Of a DNA stretch of 64,000 bases, positions 22,803 through 43,399 are shown piece by piece. The DNA is from Hyposmocoma kahamanoa (taxonomy: Eukaryota > Arthropoda > Insecta > Lepidoptera > Cosmopterigidae): positions 337,185-401,184 of the forward strand of contig NW_020653397.1 in assembly GCF_003589595.1 (NCBI RefSeq), given 5' to 3'. The notes under the pieces are model-generated. The model saw nothing but the letters and a program-made list of their open reading frames with translations, did not search any database and was not told where the DNA came from. Position numbers and translations under genes: made by a program. Within the stretch, counting starts at the first letter, position 1. The number at the start of each line of letters is the position of its first letter.

Positions 22803-22830
22803 AGCCATTTGCCTTGCCTTGCCTTGCCAT
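22803..22830 (+). repeat. Short CCTTG tandem repeat
   Basis: TTGCCTTGCCTTGCCTTGCC is a short run of a 5-bp unit. Confidence 0.6.
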
Positions 22831-23311
22831 CGTTCGGTGTCACTCGCTTCCCTGACCGAGTGAAGGCGAGCGCTAACGTATAGAGCTCGTTTGACGTGTC
22901 TTGTCACAACTCGCAGTCACTCGTGACTACTTGTCTCACTTCGGGGAAGTGTCGATTTTTCTGCACAAATCAAAGGCGCTCGGCCAGAGGTAGTCAATTC
23001 AAAGTTTTCTCTTTTTTATATACTCTCAAATTACAAAATATTATTTTTTTCTGTGCAAATTCACTTTTCGTAATATTTGAGTATTTGTAAACGCAAAACA
23101 ATAAATTCAAAATTTCATGTGACATTCCCGGATATTCCCATATAACCTAAAATATTCCCAAATGTAATATTGATCTACTTTAATTAAATGTTTACATGTC
23201 GTTAATGACTTTTCGATAGATTATGGTACTACACTAAATAAAACCGCCATTTGTTCGTTCAATTTTTGTTTAGGTATGCACGTTCATTCCGTAGTTAGGG
23301 CAACTCCTTTC

Positions 23312-23343
23312 TTTTATTTTTTTCCATCCTCTAAGATTTAAAT
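23312..23343 (-). repeat. Right arm of a 32-bp inverted repeat pair
   Basis: It is the reverse complement of 21702-21733 and lies directly upstream of the LINE body that starts near 23385. Confidence 0.6.
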
Positions 23344-23384
23344 GATCATTTTAAATTTGCAAAAGCAGCAGGCACAAAAATCTA

Positions 23385-24683
23385 AACGATCATCATATTT
23401 TTCATAGTGAACAATATGGGTTTACTAGTGGTAGATCGACTAGCGATGCGGGGGTAGCGTTACTAAAACACGTCTTTGATGCTTGGGAAAGGTCCCAGAA
23501 CGCTATTGGTGTTTTCTGTGACCTCTCAAAGGCATTTGATTGCGTTGATCATATTACTCTTGTTAGGAAGCTGGAACATTACGGTGTAAATGGCAAGGCG
23601 TCGAAACTTGTCTCGTCATATCTCAACGGTAGAATTCAGAAAGTAGACATAAATGGTGTGTCTTCTTTGGGTTCTCCGGTAAAAATGGGTGTTCCGCAGG
23701 GCTCAATACTTGAGGCTTTCTTATTTCTGATTTATATTAATGATCTGACATTCTTTGTTAAGGACCATTGCGAAATAGTGTTGTTTGCTGATGACACATC
23801 CTTGATTTTTAAAACAGACAGACATGATATTAACTATGACCATATTAATGATACCCTCTCTAAGGTAGTTTATTGGTTTAATGCTAACAATTTATTGCTT
23901 GATGCCAAGAAGACAAAATGTGTTAAATTTGAATTACCTAACGTAAAATCGACTAGTCCAAGCATAGAAATAAACGGAGAAAAGTTAGACTTTGTTAATA
24001 AAGTAGTCTTCTTGGGAGTGACCTTAGATAGTAAACTTCAATGGTTGCCACATATATCTTCCCTGGCCAGTAGATTAAGCTCCGCTGCATACGCAGTACG
24101 CAGAATACGTTAGCTTACCGATGTTAGTACTGCTAGACTAGTTTACTTTAGTTACTTCCATAGTATAATGTCCTACGGGATTCTCATGTGGGGTAAAGCG
24201 GCAGATATTCAAACCATATTTGTATTGCAAAAACGAGCGATTCGTTCCGTGTACCGTCTAGGCTCTCGGGTTTCTCTCAGAGAAAAGTTTAAGGAGACTG
24301 GTATCATGACTGTGGCATCACAGTACATTTACTCAAATATTTTATATGCCCGTAAAAATATACATAATTTCAATAAGAAAGAAGATATCCATAATATTAA
24401 CCTTAGAGCTAAGTCCAAACTCATGGTACCACGATTTCGTTTAACCAAGGTAAACTACTCTTTTATGGGGAACTGTATACGTTTTTACAATAAGATTCCG
24501 GAGCATATATTAAGTTTATCATTCCCTAAGTTTAAAAACTAAATTAAAAATATTTTGATCGAAAAATCATATTACAAAATTGAAGACTACGTGTTAGACA
24601 AAGATGTATGGAAAGACGACATGGCTCCAGAATCCACACAAATTTGATTCAAAGTGTATTCCATAGCATTTAAGTTTATTTGA
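23385..24683 (+). mobile_element. 5'-truncated Jockey/CR1-type LINE (family L1), reverse transcriptase pseudogene
   Basis: The plus strand encodes the reverse transcriptase from domain 2 on: EQYGFTSGRSTSDAG, FCDLSKAFDCVDH (the catalytic Asp block), GVPQGSILEAFLFLIYINDL, VLFADDTSLIF (FADD box), LGVTLDSKLQWLPHISSLAS and GILMWGKAADIQ. A stop codon (TAG) interrupts the frame at about 24111, between AVRRIR and LTDVS. The LINE 3' UTR follows, with AATTTGATTCAAAGTGTATT. The endonuclease half is absent, so it was truncated on insertion. A second, shorter copy lies in the ZAD gene at 55.4 kb. Confidence 0.9.
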
Positions 24684-24689
24684 TTAAAT

Positions 24690-25950
24690 TTTCAATTTTC
24701 TGTTTATCGAAATCATTTTTTTGTTACAAGAAACGAAAGTAAAGCTTACGCCCCTGCAGTATGATCATTTCTTTTTTGGAGAACTAAATTAATAACTCAA
24801 ATTCGTCCTGATTCAGCAATTAACCGCTAGATGGCAGAACATTGATTGAAATTTCAATTGAATATGAAAACATCGTAACTTGCAATAATGGGTGTTGATG
24901 GAAGATTAAAAAGGAAAAATAAAAAGAAGACTAAATATAGATTTTCATTTTGTGGCGCCATCTGTTGATTTGTTCCAGTACTTTTTATCCGACGTGCTAA
25001 CCTTACTTTTCTTTCATTGTGTACTCTGGCCGCGAACTTTTCATCCGCCACTTTTAGATATTGAACAAATTGTATAAAGCACCTTATGACCCTGGATCAA
25101 GAACAGCGGAGATATTCTCTAAGAATGTATAAATAGTTATGATAGTTTAAAATATATTCATGTATTGCTCTTATAAAGAATTTCACAATAAAGTGAACTC
25201 GTACAGATACTTAATGTGGAATATAAAGAATCTCACATGGAAGTGATCACGCAGAAGAAATCTGTTCGATTTAAAAATAATTTGTATGAGCGCACACAAA
25301 TAAAGAGATAAAACGGGCAGCTGTATGGAGGACCCACACGCTTTCACAAAGTGAAATTTCGTAACATAATTTAAAAATGACCTATATTGCTGCGGTGCGT
25401 TATCGTGACGGGTGTGAATTGTATTGGTGATTATCAGTTAAGCATTGTATGTCAGGGTCATCGGCTATTGAATGTAGATTGCCATTTGATTTCATTAAGT
25501 AGCTTCGCGGGATATATATATTTATATTATATATATATGACTACCTAACTATAATGAAGTATTCATGGATCCCATATTGATGGTTTAAATTAGAAATGCG
25601 TAATTTGTTATTAAACGCCAGATGGACTACGAAATTCGGTACCAGCGGATCTTAAGGCGCCGTGTAAATAATCACTTTATCGTCACACTGTCTATCTGGT
25701 CGCATAAGGAGATTGAATTCGAGCATTGAGTGTTGGCTTGCATACTTACAGTGAACGTGAAGACTTCTTAAAGTAATTGCAGTGCATTGCAATTTTGCGA
25801 TCTTTCTTTTAAAGGTCGACGGGCGACGATCTAACTTGCGTGAGGCGCCCGTATCTGGGAATGAGATTAATAACTGACCTTCCTTACTATTGTAGTAGAT
25901 AAAGTGCTACGTTTACAGGTAAAACTGAGGTGTTTCGTGATACTAGTTTC
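24690..25950. other. No gene seen
   Basis: No supported coding sequence. A short AT-repeat run lies near 25513-25540. Confidence 0.35.
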
Positions 25951-25952
25951 TG

Positions 25953-26128
25953 CAAAATTATTATTTTCAGACGTATTTTTTTCAATGATTAGACAAGAAC
26001 CTACAAGACCTCAGCTTATAATGAGATTATTCCTTCTGTTCAAAATTATTATTTTCAGACGTATTTTTTTCAATGATTAGACAAGAACCTACAAGACCTC
26101 AGCTTATAATGAGATTATTCCTTCTGTT
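25953..26128 (+). repeat. Perfect 88-bp tandem duplication
   Basis: The unit CAAAATTATTATTTTCAGAC...TTCCTTCTGTT occurs twice head to tail (25953-26040 and 26041-26128) with no difference that I can see. The identity suggests a recent duplication, or an assembly artefact. Confidence 0.9.
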
Positions 26129-26597
26129 CCCGGAGTGTCGTGAAATCAAATTGCTAATAATATCGAACTAAGATATCGTATTGTGTACAGTAATAAGTGC
26201 CACCACGGATGACTGTAGGTCCACAGGTAAGGAAGGCAGCTCGAAATGAAGATTTAATGTTTTGCGTTAAGTGTAACTTGAACACATCACAACAAGAGTC
26301 TTATCCACGTACCGAGTCTACTTCGCCACGAGAGCTAGGTCCACGGATCAGTGTGATTGATCATATCTCATAAAGCGCCATCTACGTATTTTTTACGTAA
26401 AATGACACGCCGTTGATCACAATATCACCTCAGTAGAATACGTTTATCTAAAAAATGCCTATCTACTTTATATTCGGTATTTGCTATGTAAACAAAATGG
26501 ATTTGAATTTTGTGAAGCAGCTAATCTTATTGGATCATTAAATTGTATTCTAAATTTGAGCACATAAGCCCATGATGGTAGTTGGCTTATATTTATT

Positions 26598-27095
26598 AAC
26601 CGACTTTAAAAAAAGGAGGAGGTTCTCAATTCGACTGTATGTTTTTTGTATATATGTTACGCGATAACTCCGGTATTTGTACACCGATTTTCATGAGTCT
26701 TTTTTTGTTGGAAAGAGGGGTACCTCCATAGTGGTTCCATTTAATTTTGAAGAAAATCATCCACCTCTAAGAGTGGCTGTTCACGCATGATGATTTATTT
26801 TTATAAATAGCGCCTAAATCTTATTATAAGGAGCAATTATTTGAATATTATAAATTATTTAAATGGTTGATTTTGCTATTCTCTAATTCAAGGCGTTTTT
26901 CTCTCTCAATATACTTTGAGTAGTGACAACCGATTTTTATTATCTCCTGTGTCCTGTATTAGTCCCGTATAGTGGCGAACTAGGGGATGAATCCGGGTTT
27001 GCACACTTTCCGGTAACCGATTTCAAAAAAACTTGGCAAATAGATGTAATTCCACGTACTTTTGAGGTCGGTTTTTTGATTGTCTGCATTCATTT
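26598..27095 (+). repeat. Lepidopteran dispersed repeat, CGACTTCAAAAAAAGGAGG family, copy 4 (compound)
   Basis: It starts TTAACCGACTTTAAAAAAAG, then GAGGAGGTTCTCAATTCGAC, CGCGATAACTCCGG, TTTTTTTGTTGGAAAGAGGG and CCACCTCTAAGAG, giving the fullest copy in the window. About 27.0-27.09 kb carries a further piece ending TTTTGAGGTCGGTTTTTTG, on the other strand. Confidence 0.7.
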
Positions 27096-27625
27096 ATGAG
27101 AAAGATCTTGTTTCGGACGTAGCCGAGACTCGCATTTAAAAATCCACAAAACTGTATGAAAGATTAGGGTTCAGTTCTTAATATATCTCTTCAATAAGAA
27201 AGATCAGACTTGGGTCATCTACGAAACTCACTCATAAGATCGAACTCTGGGGTGCTCTTCAAACGTTGCGACATTTTCTCATTTCGTATTAATGTCACAT
27301 CCTCATTGTCTACAGAAAATGCCAGTGAAGCCTCTAACGTCCAAAAAAATTCTTTTTTTCGGTATCATCAGAAATCGTACAAATAGAAATTTATTTTGCA
27401 CTACATGGAATCACTTCGAAGAAAGTGTAATTTAATTTGGTTGGTTTATTATATTAACTGTTATTGTTTATACGTGGGGCGCACTATGAATATCCGGAAT
27501 GAATAAGAAAAAAATACCATAAATGGTCAGAAATTAATTTATTGTTTCTCAAAATAATCTCCGTTAGCGTTAATGCACTTTTTCATACGAATGAACCAAT
27601 TTTGAAAACGTTTATGCCACTTCTC

Positions 27626-28649
27626 CTAGACAATCTCTGAAACATATTTTTCATACTCTTCGACCGCCTCTTCAGGTGATGAAAATCGTTGACCGCGTAA
27701 CTTGTTCTTAATTTTTGGAAATAAATAAAAATCACAAGGTGCCAGGTCGGGACTGCACGCGTGATGGCTCATAAGGTCAACGTTGTTCACCTTTAAAAAT
27801 TTATTTGTTTCTCTGGCCGTGTGAGAACTGGCACTATGGTGGTGCAAGATGATACGGCGTTTACGGTTATTATTACAGAGTGTCAATAACTTCCGGCAAA
27901 CAAATTGTCGTGTACAAATCACTTTTCACGGTACAACGATTCTCCAAAGCAACAGTAGTCATGTGTCCAGTTTTATTAAAAAAATAAGCAATCATCCGCT
28001 TAGAGGCACTTTGCACGCGCGCCACTTTGGTTGGTTTCGGCTCATCTCAAAAGACCCATACGCTCGATTGCTGCGTTGTTTTGGGATCGTAACTATAAAT
28101 CCATGTTTCGTCACTTGTGTACTATGTCCCACACCCACACCAAATTTGACGCTCCTTCGTTGAACGCGATCCGTTTTTTGAGCCTCAGTCAAATTGTGTG
28201 GGATCCACCGAGAGCACAGCTTTTTCACACCCAAATGTTTGTGTAGTATTGATTATATTTCTCGTAGTTGTTTGTGTAGTATTGATTATATTTCTCGTAG
28301 TTGTTTGTGTAGTATTGATTATATGACTCATGCCTAAGCCTAAAGATGCCCGAATTTCATGGTATGTCACATGTCTGTCTGTTTTGATCCTACGGTGCAC
28401 AGCATCGATGTTTTTGTTGTTCACAGCAGTGGACGAGCGACCATCACGAAATTCGTCACTGAGATTCACACGACCGCGTTTGAATTCTGAAAACCAGATA
28501 TAAATAGTCGTCTTGCATGATGCTTCATCACCAAAAGCAGTTTGAAGCCGAGTCAAGCTCCGCTGAGCTGTTAAATTACACTTAAAGTGGTAGAAAATCA
28601 TACTACGAAAATTTTCACGAGTTAAATCCATGGTGATGTAGACAACCAA
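27626..28649 (-). pseudogene. Mariner transposase pseudogene
   Basis: A mariner transposase (usually about 345 aa) cuts and pastes its element at TA sites. The N-terminal part begins MVVYITMDLTRENFRSMI and runs into an insert of repeated NIINTTQTTTR residues that is not part of the family. The middle, with the first catalytic Asp region, is frameshifted (HNLTEAQKTDRVQRR is still visible). The C-terminal part keeps SPDLAPCDF, including the third catalytic Asp. It cannot make an active enzyme. Confidence 0.85.
28236..28325 (-). repeat. 33-bp tandem repeat inside the mariner transposase
   Basis: GTGTAGTATTGATTATATTT followed by CTCGTAGTTGTTT repeats about 2.6 times. The unit is a multiple of 3, so the expansion stays in frame and yields NIINTTQTTTR repeats in the decayed protein. 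Confidence 0.85.
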
Positions 28650-29129
28650 TTTCTATAATGACGCCACAATGTAAAAACAAGTGGCAGTCAGACGAAACAA
28701 ACTGCATTCTACGGCCAAAGAGATCCATTTTCAAATCTTGTAATTACTTTTTAAATATTGTTTGCGTAAGCGACCAGTTCCGGAAACTTATAGTGCGCCC
28801 TATATGTATTAGTAACTATCAAATTATCTCTTAACATTGTACTTTAAATTGTAATTGCCTCCGTGCCTACATATTGAAGGCATTATTTACGTGTGCGTGC
28901 TCCATCGTCGACCTCATCGTCACTTTCCATCAGGTGAGATGGAGGTGAAATGCGCACATATATTTTATTAAAAAAAGTCGAACTCACTTTTTGTCACTGT
29001 TTCGTTTTCTTTCGAATTCGCGTGCAATATCCTGTTGAAAAAAGAATTAAAATACCTAAGTTCCTTAAAAATTACAATTTACCTATTTTAATACCATTTT
29101 CAATATTAAATTTACATATAATAAAAAGA

Positions 29130-29390
29130 GACGGGACGAACAAGTTGTGCGCCTGTCCATAACAGTTGCAGTGCCACTCATTTAAATCGCAAAGATCTGA
29201 GAGACACTGCCACTGCGCCCGTCACTTTAAGACATAAGTTGATAAGTCCCATGTGCCTGTCATTTCACCAGCACCCTTACCCTTCAAAACCGGAACGCGG
29301 CAATGCTAACATTACTGCTTGGCGGCAGAAATAAATTAGATGGCAGTATTTCCCTTGACGAACTCTTTCACAAGGACCTCTACTGCTACA
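29130..29390 (+). repeat. Lepidopteran repeat R3, uninterrupted copy
   Basis: It runs from GACGGGACGAACAAGTTG through CAGTGCCACTCATTTAAATC, CACTGCGCCCGTCAC, ACCCTTCAAAACCGGAACGC and TACTGCTTGGCGGCAGAAAT to TTTCACAAGGACCTCTACTG. The last part is the empty-site equivalent of the LTR element insertion at 13.36 kb. Confidence 0.7.
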
Positions 29391-29399
29391 AAACAAGTG

Positions 29400-29575
29400 A
29401 AGTACTTGTGTTATGGAACTCGGAAACAACGAAGATACCACAAACATACAGACCCAGGACAATATAGAAAAGTTAGTTTTCCTATATTGACCCGGCCAGG
29501 TATCGAATCCGGGATTACAGAGATGGCGACACCATTAAAACCGGTGTGCATGCCACTCGACCACGGAGGTCGACA
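29400..29575 (-). repeat. tRNA-derived SINE (family S2)
   Basis: On the minus strand the head reads CGACCTCCGTGGTCGAGTGG and GGATTCGATACCTGGCC (A-box and B-box), then a body with CTAACTTTTCTATATTGTCC and GGGTCTGTATG. Related copies lie at 19.45 and 36.0-36.35 kb. Confidence 0.6.
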
Positions 29576-29579
29576 ATGG

Positions 29580-30387
29580 ATGTACTCATACTAACGTTAC
29601 CAGTAGCTGTTATCAAACTGCTCGCACTTCAAAAATCGTTATTTGAACGAGTCAACGTGAATGGGCCACTCTTCTACAAAACAGTTAGGTATTTCTCATC
29701 AAATTCATTATACTTTTGTAAATAACAGTCTCAAAAATAAAACAAGTGTCAAACGTAACCAGGTCACAGCTCAATTAATTTTATCAATATTTATTTACAT
29801 TTATATCGTTAATAACTAGTGAATATTTTTATCACCTTTTCCGCGAAACATATTTATCTTATAAATTAAGGGAAAAAAACACGTGATTCACCTTGGCAGA
29901 GTTTAATTTATAATGTTATCCAAAAATGTTGGCAAAGGTTTAGGTAACTCAATGATGAATAAAAATACTACGTACGTAATGTACTTCTCTATTATTTATT
30001 AAAGAAATTAACGCATATTGTTTAATTGTGTGCGTTAAAATGTGTCGATCTACAGAAAAAATCACCTCATGGCGGCCTTCTAAGGGGATTTAATTCTTTC
30101 ACTAAATGACAGTGTTTTTAGTTAACGCTTGAAACCTGCATGTATCTCAAAAGTTTAGGGTACCTTTACTGGCGGACAAACACAGAACGTTTAATATAAT
30201 GCACTCCTAATTAAATCGGTGAGAGGAGATAACGTGCGCAATATTTTTTATCATTTTCATAAAGCAATTCGGCACGTTTTATTCCATCACACTCAATGTG
30301 CGTCAAAAGTGGTATCTTAAGTTTCTTTTGAATCTACCCAAGTTTACAGTTACCTAACACAATTCTAATTGTAACGTGTTTTTGCAG
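29580..30387. other. Upstream region or 5' intron of the protein kinase D gene
   Basis: No coding signal. It ends in a 3' splice acceptor (TGTTTTTGCAG, ending at 30387), so it is probably the end of an intron whose 5' non-coding exon lies further upstream and was not located. Confidence 0.45.
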
Positions 30388-30434
30388 CTAGGCGGCGGCG
30401 GCGGCGCGGCCGGCGGGTGAGGTGAGGGGGGGAC
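30388..30434 (+). other. 5' UTR part of the first coding exon of protein kinase D
   Basis: After the acceptor at 30387 there are 47 GC-rich nt (GGCGGCGGCGGCGCGG) before the start codon. No ATG occurs in it. Confidence 0.6.
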
Positions 30435-41019
<10,585 letters not shown>

Positions 41020-43295
41020 CTCGGGTGAGTCGCGCGGTCGCTCGACACGAGTCGTTTCTCTCTCGTCTCGCATTCGCGAGGAGCGGCCGCGCTCGGACGA
41101 GCGTTGGAGCCGAGCTGAACTTCTACTTTGGCGTCGCAGTCGTTCCATGAACACGATCAAGGACGGACGGCGACGGCCCGTCTATTTCGTGACCCAGTGT
41201 TTGTGACGACGTGCAGTGAAGAGACCCATCAATACTCGTGATTCATTATCGTAGCATCAAAAAAGCTAATCGAGTACAGCCTGTAGAGGCTAGGGTTGTA
41301 AAGTTGATACGGGTTATGCTCGCAGCATTGTCTTGTATTTCGCTTCATAACGTTTGTTTGCAGTAGCAAAAAATAATAACTTTTCTGTTTGTTGCCAAAA
41401 ATAATAAACAACTTGCTGAATATTCCCAAATCTCCCAAACTCGACCTCATTTAATACAACGTTAACATGTTCTGCCGCAATAAAAATTAAATCTACACAA
41501 ATGGCAGAAATCTGCGACAAAGGGTCACACTGTTCTCAATCTCAATTTTAAGATTCGCTCTGGACCTTTTGGAGGGAAAAGTGTCGTTTTTATTTTGACT
41601 GTCAATTATTTTGTGAAATCTAGTTTAAAGAGGAATAGGATAGTGCTATTGTGCCTTAATCGAAGATTAAAACGCGATTCTCGAACTAGAATATCCGTAT
41701 CGGCCCGTTTTAAGGAATCCCGAGTCAATCCAAACACGCCGCCTCAAATTGCCTATCGTCTTTGTGGCGGCCATATTTACAGAAACAAACTTCATGTTTA
41801 GGCTGATGGCTTTGCCAAAGCCTTAATAAATTTAAAAAAAACAATTTTGACATTGACGTTGGCCTCTTGTCCAGACGTTCCTTTGCTAACTTCCTTATCT
41901 TTCATAAATATTGTCTAAAATTTTTAATCACATTGTCGTTTATTTTTTATTTATGTCATTACTATTTAATTGATTATTTGATTAAGTATTTCATAGCTTT
42001 AATGTTTTATGTGTGTACTATAAAATAAACAATACTTCAGGTAGGTAAACATTCAATCATGATTAAAATGAAACGTACGCACAAGAACGTTACCTAATCT
42101 GACAATGATTGATGATTTTGAAGAAGGAAAAAAATATTTCTTTGGAAGAATTACCAAAAATTGGCAACCCAATAGAATTGCATATGGCCAAAGGCTGAAC
42201 GCCATAGTGCCAAGAAATAAGAAAACAAAAATCTATGATCGAACTGAATAAATTGCATTGTGTTCTTCTTACATTTATTTTAAAAATACATTGTTTTACA
42301 ATTCCTTTATTCTCAACTTCTACAAGTATACAAAAATATATTGATAACTAGGCATAAACTAGGCATAAACCAAAACGTAAAATCATACTAACAAAGTCCA
42401 TGAACGGCTCTTCGTTGATTTTATGATAATATTGTATTGTATTTAATATAATATTGAGTCAGCTTCCCCCACCTTTCTTACGGGAATTAACTGCATCCAT
42501 TTTACACTTCACGGCAATATTATACCCGAATTGATAAACTCTCGACATAATATGATAAAACAATATATGTCGTATTTCAGTTAACAATCGTGATAGTAAA
42601 ATAACTTTAGTGTTAAAAAACGCTTTGCTTCTCCTTCTTATCTGTACGACAAAGGCATGGAATACACTACCGAAAACTACAATTTAGAGCTATTCAAGGT
42701 GAACAAGCATTATTCGGACTAATGCGAAGCACCAGATCGTCGCTGATCATCAGGTGAGATTGCCAGCTCTATTTTTGCAAGCAAACTATATTTTGCATAA
42801 AAAAATAAACAATTTTTAATTTGCGAAAATAATGGTCACATTGTGAAACGTAAGCAGTCAACCGGAAATTTGCCAAAATGCTAGAATCGCTCCAGATTCA
42901 TCAGATGTGTGAAGGTGTTGTAATACTGAAATCGTACTTTCACACACATTCAATCCAAAGTTGATAAGTTTAGAAACTTTGACAATAGGTCTCTAGACCT
43001 AGACAGGAGTTTCTTGCGATCATGTTACCGACTATAGAGAGAGCTCGGCGTTGTCTCGCCAAATCCTCATTTTTTTTTCTGTTAGATGATATGATAATGC
43101 TGACTTTTTTGTTTTCGATAATTTAACTTTAGGCTTTTCCTTGGTAATGGTAATAGATTACATCATGTAGAAAACTACACCTCATATTCACATGTATAGA
43201 CGACTTCGTTAATGAAACAAATTACTCTTAAAAAGTTGAAAAACCAAATACAAATATACGACAACAAGCACATGGAAAAATTCGTGAGGTCCGCT
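41020..43295. other. PKD 3' UTR and intergenic DNA
   Basis: The first part is GC-rich and contains a possible donor (GGTGAGTCG, 6 nt after the stop). No further gene is visible. Confidence 0.4.
41825..41830 (+). terminator. Candidate polyadenylation signal for protein kinase D
   Basis: AATAAA, 806 nt after the stop codon and followed by an A-rich stretch. It is the first canonical signal I noticed downstream; usage is inferred. Confidence 0.35.
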
Positions 43296-43299
43296 GGTT

Positions 43300-43372
43300 C
43301 GCGCCGTAGCTTAGTTGGCATTGCGTCTGCCACGGTATGCTAGAAAACGTCGGTTCGAATCCCAATGGATCG
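43300..43372 (+). repeat. tRNA-like SINE head or tRNA pseudogene
   Basis: CGCCGTAGCTTAGTTGGCAT matches a tRNA A-box region and GTCGGTTCGAATCCCAATGG a B-box. The 3' end does not pair with the 5' end as an acceptor stem, so a functional tRNA gene is not supported. Confidence 0.5.
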
Positions 43373-43399
43373 AAGGATTTTTTCTAAGTTCGATATTTA

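Larger units (their letters stand above)
27477..28800 (-). mobile_element. Mariner transposon, decayed
   Basis: The ends are inverted repeats: the left reads GGGCGCACTATGAATATCCG, and the right, on the minus strand, reads GGGCGCACTATAAGTTTCCG. A TA follows the right end. Between them the minus strand carries transposase remnants. The N-terminal helix-turn-helix region with FGDEASCKTTIYIWFSEFKR and FRDGRSSTAVN lies at 28649-28185. The C-terminal HHHSASSHTA block and CSPDLAPCDFYLFPKIKNKL (the DD34D end) lie at 27922-27626. Frameshifts separate them. Confidence 0.9.

Noticed and set aside
27150..27350. A possible LINE remnant (ELWG-like residues).
   Set aside because: The similarity is limited to a few residues and could be chance.
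43300..43372. A functional tRNA gene.
   Set aside because: A-box and B-box words are present but the acceptor stem does not pair and the T-stem is imperfect; a SINE head or pseudogene is more likely.
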